From UKL13-3 sp964392775 (GTDB taxonomy: Bacteria; Bacteroidota; Bacteroidia; UKL13-3), in contig CAYMRD010000008.1 in NCBI GenBank assembly GCA_964392775.1, positions 1 to 64,000 on the forward strand: a stretch of 64,000 nucleotides of DNA, given 5' to 3'. The position numbers and the translations under genes were made by a program. A model generated the notes under the pieces. The model did not search any database. It saw nothing but the letters and a program-made list of their open reading frames with translations, and was not told the DNA's origin. The first letter of the stretch is position 1. The number at the start of each line of letters is the position of its first letter. Shown here one piece after another: positions 24,323 to 35,300 of the stretch.

Positions 24323-26029
24323 ATGAGTAAACGCTGGATACATAAACCACTTCCCAATCCCTTAACAGTTGAGGAACTCTCAACCGCCATCAATGTCAAC
24401 AAAACATTGTCGGGCATTTTGGTACAGCGTGGCATTCAGCAGTTTGACATCGCTAAAAAATTCTTCCGCCCCCAGTATTCCGATTTGCACGACCCTTTTT
24501 TGATGAAGGGAATGCAGCAGGCCGTTGACCGGATTGATGATGCAATTGCAAAAGGTGAGAAGATTTTGGTGTATGGAGATTATGATGTAGACGGAACCAC
24601 TTCGGTTGCTACCGTTTACGATTTCCTGTCACAACGCTATCCGAATATTGATTTTTACATTCCGGATCGTTACACCGAAGGGTATGGCATTTCGTTCATT
24701 TCCATCGACTGGGCTTCCAATAACAATGTATCTTTAATCATTGCACTTGATTGCGGAATCAAGTCGATTGACAAGGTTCGTTATGCCAAAAACAAAGGCA
24801 TCGACTTTATCATTTGTGACCACCATTTACCCGGTGATGAAGTTCCGGATGCCGTAGCTATCCTCAATCCCAAACAAGTTGATTGCCCCTATCCGTTTAA
24901 GGAACTGTCGGGTTGCGGCATTGGTTTTAAGTTGATTCAGGCGTATGCCAACAAACACGAAATCCCGTTTGTACAGGTTGAAAAGTATATTGACCTGGTT
25001 GCCATCAGCGTTTCAGCTGATCTAGTTCCTATTTTAGATGAAAACCGCATTTTGGTTCATTTTGGTTTGAAAAAATTAAAGTCGAATCCAAATCCGGGAC
25101 TAAGAGCTTTGCTTGAAGCCTACGCGCCTAAGCCTGAATTTTCGGTAAGTGATGTGGTGTTCTTCATTGGACCTCGTATCAATGCAGCGGGCCGTATTGC
25201 CGATGCCAAAGATTCGGTTCGGTTGATGACGGCCAGCGATTATACCAAGGCCAAAGAAATAGCCGAGTTGGTGAATCACCACAATATTGAACGCAGGGGA
25301 TTTGACCTGTCGATTACCGAGCAAGCGTTTGAGATGGTGGAAAACGATGAAAGTTTTGCCAGCCGCAAATCAACCGTGTTGTTCCACAACGAATGGCATA
25401 AAGGGGTTATCGGCATTGTGGCTTCCCGACTGATTGAAAAATACTACCGTCCAACCATTGTATTAACCGAATCAAACGGACTGGCAACAGGATCGGCACG
25501 TTCGGTTGACGGGTTTGACTTATACAGTGCCATTGAGCAGTGTGCCGATTTGCTTGAGCAGTATGGTGGTCATACCCATGCGGCAGGACTCACCATGAAA
25601 CTTGATAACGTAAAGCTTTTTGCCGATAAGTTTGAGGCCGTGGTGGCCACCAATATTCAGGAACGGAGCCTTACTCCCGAAATAGAGTATGATTCTGATA
25701 TTCCGTTGAGAACAATAACGCCTAAGTTTTTCAGTGTACTTAAACAATTCTCGCCCTTTGGCCCCGGCAATCAAAGCCCAATCTTTATGAGCCGCAATGT
25801 GTGGGATGTTGGAGATGTTACCATTGTTGGAAACAATCACCTTAAACTTAGTTTAACGCAAGAAGATGGTGGGCGTATTTTTAAAGCCATCGCTTTTGGT
25901 CTGGGCGAACACTACGACAAAGTATCGCAGGGAATTTCTTTTGATATTTGCTACACCATTGAAGAAAACCACTTCAACGGACATGTAAACCTGCAGCTTA
26001 ATATCAAGGATATTTTATTCCGTAACTAA
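24323..26029 (+). CDS. recJ: Single-stranded-DNA-specific 5'-3' exonuclease RecJ
   Basis: Exonuclease acting in RecF-pathway recombination, mismatch repair and base excision repair. The 568-residue protein carries the DHH-family motifs DYDVDG at 86-91 and DHH at 166-168, with a preceding ALDCG block. Then come the DHHA1 domain with GPRINAAGRIADA, HKGVIGIVASRL and GGHTHAAG, and the C-terminal OB-like domain. Length is typical. It is monocistronic, transcribed away from the repeat-rich spacer, with a hairpin terminator 46 bp downstream. Confidence 0.97.
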   Translation: MSKRWIHKPLPNPLTVEELSTAINVNKTLSGILVQRGIQQFDIAKKFFRPQYSDLHDPFLMKGMQQAVDRIDDAIAKGEKILVYGDYDVDGTTSVATVYDFLSQRYPNIDFYIPDRYTEGYGISFISIDWASNNNVSLIIALDCGIKSIDKVRYAKNKGIDFIICDHHLPGDEVPDAVAILNPKQVDCPYPFKELSGCGIGFKLIQAYANKHEIPFVQVEKYIDLVAISVSADLVPILDENRILVHFGLKKLKSNPNPGLRALLEAYAPKPEFSVSDVVFFIGPRINAAGRIADAKDSVRLMTASDYTKAKEIAELVNHHNIERRGFDLSITEQAFEMVENDESFASRKSTVLFHNEWHKGVIGIVASRLIEKYYRPTIVLTESNGLATGSARSVDGFDLYSAIEQCADLLEQYGGHTHAAGLTMKLDNVKLFADKFEAVVATNIQERSLTPEIEYDSDIPLRTITPKFFSVLKQFSPFGPGNQSPIFMSRNVWDVGDVTIVGNNHLKLSLTQEDGGRIFKAIAFGLGEHYDKVSQGISFDICYTIEENHFNGHVNLQLNIKDILFRN

Positions 26030-26075
26030 TTCAAACCTTTTCTTAAACCATTTGGTTACATCTTTAAAGTAAAAA

Positions 26076-26099
26076 AGCCCGGCCTAAGCCGAGCTCTTT
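26076..26099. terminator. Hairpin terminator after recJ
   Basis: AGCCCGGC (26076-26083) and GCCGAGCT (26088-26095) pair with one mismatch around loop CTAA, with A residues before and a CTTT stretch after. It can serve recJ. It is also a diverged copy of the perfect terminator at 26318-26337, and probably came with the relic described next. Confidence 0.6.
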
Positions 26100-26186
26100 A
26101 GTAGAGAGGGGTATAAAATCCGATACTCGGCAGTTTTAACTGCTCTTATGGATGTTTGCTTCATTGACTTCTGTCCAAAAAGGGGG
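26076..26186 (-). pseudogene. 3'-end relic of a T9SS-secreted protein gene
   Basis: On the minus strand, 26180-26136 reads FWTEVNEANIHKSS followed by a stop. It aligns with the last residues of the giant neighbour (HTEVNGTSQSVKVVKAH). After the stop, GGATTTTATACCC resembles the neighbour's 3' leader GGTTTTATCCC, and both are followed by an AGCCCGGC-type terminator. Upstream of 26186 the frame is lost and the rest up to 26311 shows nothing recognisable. It is therefore probably the last fragment of a deleted or decayed paralogue. Confidence 0.6.
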
Positions 26187-26312
26187 TGATAAAGGAATTT
26201 GAATTCGCTTCATTGCTACTAAAGTTCACTTATTATCTGCAATAATATCCTTATCCTCAAAAAATGATTGTAGGAGATATTCTACATGGCACCTTTCCCA
26301 GGATCTAAAAGC

Positions 26313-26337
26313 AAAAAAGCCCGGCCTGGGCCGGGCT
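26313..26337 (-). terminator. Terminator of the giant secreted protein gene
   Basis: AGCCCGGCC (26318-26326) and GGCCGGGCT (26329-26337) pair perfectly over 9 bp. On the minus strand a six-T run follows. It lies 25 bp beyond the stop codon of the 3144-residue gene. Confidence 0.9.
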
Positions 26338-26361
26338 TTTAAGTTGGGATAAAACCTATCC

Positions 26362-29300
26362 TTAGTGGGCCTTAACCACTTTTACGGATTGGCTTGTTCC
26401 ATTGACTTCTGTATGAATAAAGTAAATACCCGATTGCAATGATTCCATTTCTGTTACATCAATTGCTGTAGCTCCTTTAGTTATATCGGTTACTTTGCTA
26501 ACCACTACTCTTCCGCTAATATCAGTAACAGCAATAGTCGCTTTACAGTCAACATCTGTTTCTATCATCAACTGCGTAGAGCGCGTGAACGGATTAGGAT
26601 AAGCCGATACGGATTGACGTGCCATCGACCCTGCGCTCACACGAACAACCGTGCTGTAAGCAGTTTTGCCATCAGCATCAATTTGTTTCAAGCGGTAATA
26701 CAATTCCGAAGCTACATCAAAAGCTTGTTGATCAATGCTTCTATAGCCGGATAGAGTTGTGGAATTTCCTTTGCCATTAACAAATCCTACAGCCTCAAAC
26801 TGGTTACCATCAACCGAACGTTGTATTTCAAAACCAATATTATTGTGCTCCGAAGCTGTAGTCCAGTTCAGCACCACATCTTTTCCAGCAGCTGTTGCGG
26901 TAAACATTGTTAACTCAACCGGCAGTGGGTTGGAATTATCGGTTCCTGTATAGTCACCACTCAATACACTTCCGTTAATGAACACACCCGATGTTAACAT
27001 TCCTGTTACGGCATTGGTTGTACTTGTTGCGTCAAAACTCCAGTCACTGCTTCTGTAAGCAGCAAGTCGTGCAGCCGGTCTGTCCGAAACCATTCCGTTG
27101 GCAGCCGAGTCGGCAATCACCGAAACCATGGCTGTATAACCGCTTCCGCCTGTTGGAGTGATGCTTGTATAACCGGTAAACTGGGTACGACCTGAGATAA
27201 GATTAGGATGTACTGTTCCGCTGTTATGTACAACCTGTACAGATGTTGGAACCGTTCCGCCTGCACCCCATTGGATGCTTGCAACTTTTCGTCCGCCAAA
27301 CCAGTAGCTGGTAGTTGTGCCTGCTGCAGGAGATGCATCGGGAGTTGCCGCAATTGGTGTGGTTGACGTTGTAAACTCAACCGAACCAATATCTGTAGTA
27401 CCATCCTTTATGGTTGTGGCACGGGTTGTGGCTGCCGATGTATAATCACCGGAAACACCTGTAATGGCCATTCCTTTTCCGTTCACATACCAACATTCCT
27501 GAATGGCAGTATTGATTCCCAGATCTCCATTTGCGACATCGGTAAACAATCCTGTTGCATTGATATTAGCAGCCGGCAACATCCAGTTGGTATTGTTGGT
27601 GGTTGTATACATTGCATTGAAGTCTCCCACACCTAAGTTGGTTCCCAAAGGATACTCTATTAACCTATTGGTATCTGAGCCTAACATAAGGTTGTGCATC
27701 AGATTATTTGCAGAGAAAGCCAATGGGCTTGATGAACCAAATGCATAACTAATGCCTGTGGCCGAACCTGTGATGGCACGGTTATTATAAAAAATATTGT
27801 TACGAATCAAATCGGTAACTGTGGTTGATACACGTTGCATGGCAAAGGTTGGGTTTGAACCGGCATCCGATGCGCCATCAATATACACACTGTTGTAGTA
27901 ATACGAATTTGTTCCGGCCGCAACTGCACGGTCACGTATACCATAAATCCACGATTCGCCAAGGGCATTTGCACCCATTGAAATCTGGTTGTTGCGGAAG
28001 GTATTGCCTACGTTGGTTACCAATATCCCATAATTATATGGTGCCGAAGTACCCGTTCCGGTTCCTTCACCATAAATATTGTAGATGCGGTTACGCACAA
28101 CCGTACAAGCTCCACCGCTTATGGTAATACCATTGCTGGCTCCCGGAGAAGCTGTTGCCAATGTATTAACCATTGTATGAATAGTATTGCCGTCAATGGT
28201 AACAGGAGCCGTTCCAGCATTCACATAAATTCCGCAAGGGCTGGTTCCGGGATGTGATGTTGATGTGCTGGTTCCAAAAACAGCGGTTCCACTTCTGATA
28301 TCGCGAATGGTATTGTTGGTTACTGTAACTGAAGTTCCTCCAACGATACTGATACCGGTGGTGCGCATACTTACGCCTGAGTTGTTTATATAGTTGCTGA
28401 TATTTCCAACTGTATTTCCGGTTATTGTAACGGTACCACCCGAAACATAAATAGCACCTCCACTGCTATTACTTGCCTCCATAATGGTATCGTAAGCATT
28501 TAAGCCTCCTCCAATGGTATTGTTGGTAATATTAACCAATCCACTAGTGATGGCAATTCCATTAAACATTGATGAGGTAGATGTGGTTGCAACAGATTTA
28601 ATGTTTGCAATTGTATTGCCCGAAACCGTGGTCGCTGTGGTTGTTCCAACAATCAATTCAATGGCTTTGAACACAACCTGATTTGTGGCATTCCACATTG
28701 CCTTATAGGCTGCACCACTTCTATCAGCCGCTGATCCTCCAATACTATTATTCGAAATGGTATGTCCATTACCCGAAGAAAGTTGTACCGCTTGTGTGGC
28801 TGTAGATCCTGTACCTGCTTTAGCCGCACCTGTTGGGCCCTGGTAAAACGCATTACCACTAATAACCCAGTTATTATTACTTGTACCTCCCGAACCAATG
28901 TTTACACCTTGGAAAATATAGTTAGAGATTTCATTGCGGGCAATGGTATTCTCGCTATTTAAAGGTCCATCCGAATAAAATACCGAGTTTGGAATGGTAG
29001 CACCCACGGGTGCAAATGCTGTATCACTCAAAATACAATCCGTAACCGCATTCGAGTCGTTCCCGGTTCCTCCACTTAAGGCCCCTGCAAAATACACTGT
29101 AGCAAACTGGTTAATACCCTCGATATAGGCATTGCGAATGGTATCGTGTTTGGCATCATTGATAAAACGAATCGTTTGTACACCACCGGTTGAGCGGTTA
29201 CGGAATGTGAGGTATTTACCGCTTCCTCCATAACTTCCGTCAATGGTTACACGGTCGGCACCATTAAGTATGATTAATGCACCTGCTGCGTTACCGGCCA

Positions 29301-32300
29301 ATACACGCATGGTTGGCCCACCCGGAACAATGTGAAGAGTATAATTACCGGTTCCTTCTTCAGTAAACTGGTTTAATCCTACAACTCCCGTTTCGGTGAT
29401 ACTGTCTGTAATTTCCAGGGTGATATCTCCGGTTACAATACCTGCATTGATGGCTTCAAAAGCTCCACCCAAACCGGTCAGGGTTGGATATGTTCCACCC
29501 GGCCCCACAGGGATTATACCCGTAAAACTATTGAGGATTTTATACTTAAACAGCGCAGCCGGTTCGGTTGGACCTCCGTATGATCCTCCGGCTCCTATAG
29601 GTAACGATCCGTAGTTCAGATTGACTGATGAATCAACTGCAACAAAATAGTAGTAGACGCTGTCGTTAGGCAATAAACCGAACAAAGCGGATTCTGATAT
29701 GGTAAATGACCATACTCCGTTTTGAGGCGTTCCCGAAACAAATGTTCCGACATCGTTTATGACCGGACCGGTAAATCCTTTTTTGTAATAAATCATTGGA
29801 GGATTAAAACCGGTAATACTCAATCCGGTTGCGTCTGTAATGGTTGCGGTAACAGTTCTGTCGGATGTTAAGCCCGTATTGCCCAATGCAGGTGATATGA
29901 TTACCGGAGCGCTTACATCCATCAGGATAAAGTTTCCGGCTTCGGCACCAATATCCGTTGGGGTGAATGAACTGCGTAACTGTCCATAAAAATCGTTGTT
30001 TACCATCGCAACAGGAGTACCGGCACCTTCAATAGCAGCAGGTAAGGTTGCATTGATATGCATATCCAGTGACACATAATCACCCGTAGCATTCATAAAG
30101 TTAGGATTGGCAGAGATACTCGCCACATCTAAACCTGTTGCAGCAGTCCAGGTCGGAAGTGCTTGATGTTTTACTGCCCCATACAGAAATAAGGTATCTG
30201 CCCAATAATTATTTGTATTGCAGGTTAAGGTTGTATTAGCCGTTACCCCCATTGCATAATGCGTGCCTCCTGTTGAAGAATTTAACCGCTCATTCATAAA
30301 AATATTATTCATCACCGAATCCACACCAACAGCCGCGCTACTATAACAGAACGTATTTGCTATACCCGTTCCCGAAACCGTTCCACCAATGTATATGGTA
30401 TTGTGAAACCCACGGAACACTCCGGTCAATTTATAAACACCATAAATAAGAGAGGATGCAGAAACAGATGCTCCGGTTGAATCAATGCCCAGGCGAATGA
30501 TATTATTAGTATACCGTATGGTTCCTCCTGCGATGAAGATACCAACCATAGTGGCGGTAGTAGAGGTAGATGATACCGAAAACGAATGAATATAATTGCG
30601 TTCAACAACGGTATTGGTCATGCTATTGGTTAAAATACCAATAGCAGATACAGGTTGTGAACCTGTACTGGTTTGGGTAAACCCTGACAGGCGGTTATCC
30701 GAGATATAATTACCTGATGTTGCCGGAATCACTCTCATACCAATAATGGAAGCGCTTCCGCTATTGTTGTTTTGGTAAGTCGCATCACACACCAGAGCCG
30801 AAATCGTATTGCCAATGATACTGTCAATACTGCTTCCGCTGATATCAAAACCATGAACCCAGTTAACAGGAGTAATTGCAGCACCTACCGCATTGTTTCT
30901 GAAGTTTTGAATGGTATTGTATCTGATCTTCAGATTGGTTCCTGCGGTTGAGTAAACAGCAGCCAGTTGCTGACCTGTGCTGGAGGTTGATGCAGTAGAG
31001 AGAATCATATTATCAGCTGTACCATTACCAATGATATTACTGTCAATATTATAAGTTGTACTTGTTGTTGACGCTGTAACGGTGATGGCAAACATCGATG
31101 AGTGAATACTCGCAGAAGATCCAACAACGGTTATTCCACCAATTGTATTTTGTTTGATATTCATGGTTCCGGTTGATCCGGTTGCCAGACCAATTGGAAC
31201 GATCCAGTCGCCTCCGATGGCAGTATTCACGGTAATCGCTCCGGTTCCCGATGCTGTTCCGATAAGATTGTTTGTGATGTGAACCAATCCCGAAGTAACA
31301 TACACCCCGGAGAACACACCTGCTCCTGACGAATAAGCTGTTGTACCCGAAGATATATTGATATTGGTGATGGTATTTCCACTGAACGATGAAGGTGTGG
31401 CTGATGCCAGTGCAAGTGTGGCTACTGATAAACGGTAAGCCGATGTTCCGGTCGCTGTCCATGGAGAAGCCCCTCCGCACAATGGCTCCGAGCCTCCAAT
31501 ATAGTTATTGCTTACCTCCATATTGTTCATGGTTGATCCGGCAACATTCCAAACATATTGTGGAGCTGTACCTGTTGCTGTCAACGTTGCCGTTTGATAA
31601 ATGCTGTTTCCGGTAAAAGTCCAGTCGGTATTACCATTGGTGAACTTAAACGCATTGCTCTCCGTATTCGGGCTCCAGAAATTAAATACATTACAGTTGG
31701 AAACCGTATTGTTGTTGTTAGCGGCAGCCGCTATTGCAGATGCCGCAGATAACAAAGCATTCGCAGGGTTACTGGCTCCGTCTCTGATATCGCAATAACT
31801 TACCGTATTACTGTCATTTCCTCTGGTTCCGGTAGTAGTTGAAAAGAAGACAACCGCACCGGCCGTGGTGCTGGTATTCACACCACTTATGGTATTATGG
31901 ATTATGGTATTAAAGCAGGCATCATTCACCAAACGAATGGCAACACCGGCAGTATTGCTATTATCAATAGTCAGGTTTTTTGAACCTGACCCGCCTAACC
32001 GGCCATCAATGGTAATATAGCGGGCTCCGTTAAGATCAATGGTGGCTGTTGCATTGTTGCTTGTGATTACCAGTCCGGCAGCCAGAGTTTGTGGCTGAAC
32101 GGTAATGGTGTTCGAGGCGCTGACACCTGCTATCTCACCAAATGTGATCGGGAATGTTTCGTTGCTGCTGATGTAGTTAGGCGTCAAAGCCAGTGTAACA
32201 GCACTGTTAACACCTAATATATTTAAATCGGAAATGGCATCTGTTAAGTTGGTATACTGAGCGCCCACACCAATGGTATAGGTTCCCGACAACGGGTCTA

Positions 32301-35300
32301 AAATGGTGCGGTTGCCTGCAGGATCTCCGTTTGCCGGAGCGTGGTAGGTGCTTCCGATAACAACACTGTCCAGTCGCGCATCCATGCTGTTACCCGGAGT
32401 AGCTGTAGCTGACACATCATACACTACCCAAAAATAGTTTGTTCCCGGATTCAGGGTTTGCGAACCGTTTACATAGAATACGCCATTGGGTGTATTCACC
32501 GTGCTGCCGAACTGAACAGCCGGACTAAAAGTGCCGCTGCCTCCTGTTGAATAAACCCTGGCATTTAGCAGATTACCTGTATTGGTTGTTCCGGCAGTAT
32601 TTAACTTAAGCGAACTCAATGAAAGCGGAGCAGATGCATTTTGTGTACTGATTTTAATACGCAATACCTCCTGATTTGCAGAACCCACCAGTGACGCTAC
32701 TGTGATCTGATCCACTTCTGTTTGATCATAGATCATGACCAAACCGGTATAATCCGCTTCATAAGCTCCAACATCCGGATTGCTGCCCAATCCGGCATAC
32801 CCGGCATTACCGGCTCTGATACTATCGTTAAAATCGGTTGTGATACCTGCTATTTGCTGTGCTCCACCTTCCAGATTGGTTGGAACAGATAGATCGGGAT
32901 GCAGAAAATCGGCAGAAGAAAACGCTGTACTGCTAAACGTAACATTCTCTTTCAATGAGTTGGCATCACGTGAAGCTACCCTCGACTGGTATTGAGCAAA
33001 GGTTATATCGGTATTGGTTCCGTCAGTATAGATTGGATTCTCGGCCGTTTCGGTTGTGTAAAAAATATTATTATTTGAACCGGCCCCATAGGTTGTAAGC
33101 GTTGCGGATGAACGTTTGTACGCGCTGGCCAAACCTGTTCCTGAAGCCACTGATGTATTAACAACAAGATTGTTTCGAAGTGTTACGGTTGGCGCTGTGT
33201 TTGCAAAAATTCCATTTGAACCGGCATTGGTGGCAAGTGTCCCAGCAATATTTACCGTGTTATAAGAAACATTCACTGTAGTTCCACTGGTAATATAAAT
33301 ACCATTTACTGCATTGGCATTGGTACTGTTAGGAGCGTGTAAATCGCCTACCACATTATTATATATCGAAAACGGCTGCAGATTCCCTGTAAAAATACCA
33401 TACACAACACCATTGGTTGCGTTAGTCAACAAATCACCTACTTTATTGCGATAGGCATTGGTTCCAACTGAAGCAGCCCCCAGATTAAGACCATATATCG
33501 TACCTGATGTTGCTCCGTTATTTACGATTCCTGAAACCGTATTTTGATACACATTAACGGGATAATTGGGCGAGTTGAGTGTAGCTATATTAATACCATG
33601 AATCGATCCTGCGCTTGTGGTGATATCCTGAACCGTATTTCCATACACTTTTGATCCGGTATTAATCGACTCACCTAAATAATTTAAGTAGATACCATAA
33701 AAATTGGTTCCTGTAGAGTTATAGGTAATATTGGAAATGGTATTGTCATACACATATTTTCTGGCATAAGGCGAGGTGGCCGATTCAATACTATTGATAC
33801 CATTAAACAATCCGGCTCCTGGTGTTGCAAGAGTGGTTGAGATATTCGAGAAATTGTTTCCCGAAATAATCTGGGTGCTGCCCGCCTTAGGGCTCCCTCC
33901 GTTTGCGTAATACCCATAAAAGTTCGGCACAGCCCCGTTAATGGTAAAGGCGGTAGTGATGCTGTTGTTGTTTACCGTTAATGCCGATTGTACTGCATTC
34001 GCATTTTGAATCAGGTAGATGGCGCCTCCGCTGCTCAACGCAACATTGTTCCATGTATTATTGCTTATCGACAATGTAGAGCTGCTTCCCGCCACATACA
34101 TAAAGTAATGTGAACTTGCAGCGCCTGTAAGGGTATTAAATGAGTAGTTGGCAAACGTATTATTGTTGACAGAGATTGTTGAAGCCACAGTGGTTGCCGT
34201 ACTGTAAATACCATAAATGCTTGAGTTGTATGCTGTGGTACCCGGGTAATTCATCCCCAATGAGTTATTATTGATATTGAGTACACCCGGTATTGCAGCC
34301 GAGTTATAAATCAGATAGGTAGTACCGGAAGTGCTGTAACTGCTATCGTTCACAAACACATTATCATTGATATTTAAATTGGTAGGTGCTTTGGTATTGT
34401 TAATAAGGGTAAGGTTTCCTGTTGGCTGTACGCTTAGTACACCTGTGGTTGCATGCGGACGCATTCCCATTACAACCGAGATTGTATTATTATTGATGCT
34501 AATGGTATTTCCGTTAGGAGTAGCACCGGCATCGTTATAAATTGCATCTACCGAAGTAGCGCAAGCCGACCTGATTTGAATGGTATTATTGCTTACCGTA
34601 GCACTGGCTCCCGGTGCCGGCCCCAAATAGATGGCACGACCACCCGTTACAAAAGGTGCCGTACCCGGTCCCGGGTTATTGTTCATGGTATTGTTTGAAA
34701 TACTCATACCATATTGATTGTTTACCAGAATGGCATTTACGTAAACGGCTGTATACAGGTAATAAAAAGTACAGCCTCCATTTGTAATGGCTGCGTTTAA
34801 CGAAGTGCTTGTAGGAGCTGCTGCACCAGAGGTTCCTCCGGCAGTTACTTTGTAAACGTGTCCAGCCTGGGTCATAATCACATCACCCGCATTATATGTT
34901 GTGGATGCAGCAAAGTAATTAGAGATGCTCGAACCAAATCCGTTGATGGTATTTCCCAATGGGGCAGAGGTTCCTCCGATCTCATTATTCCAATCTGCAT
35001 TGGTATATGGTGATGTAACCGTTGTTCCAAAGAAACCAATGGCTGTATAGCAGGTGTTAAGGGTATTCGATTGAATCTTATTGAATGAATGAGAGCCTGC
35101 TGTAGAAGTAGCAGCAATCGAGGTCGTCAATGCTATATCGTTCGCAGATGCAAATAGTATCCCCGAGGGTCCATTCAGATTATTAGAGCCTCCGATATTT
35201 TGTCCAGTGCCCCCGCTCAATCCGCTTAAGGTAATAGTACAATTTTTAATGGTATTGTATTGACATCCATCGGTAGCCGATGCCCTGAAAAACCCATACC

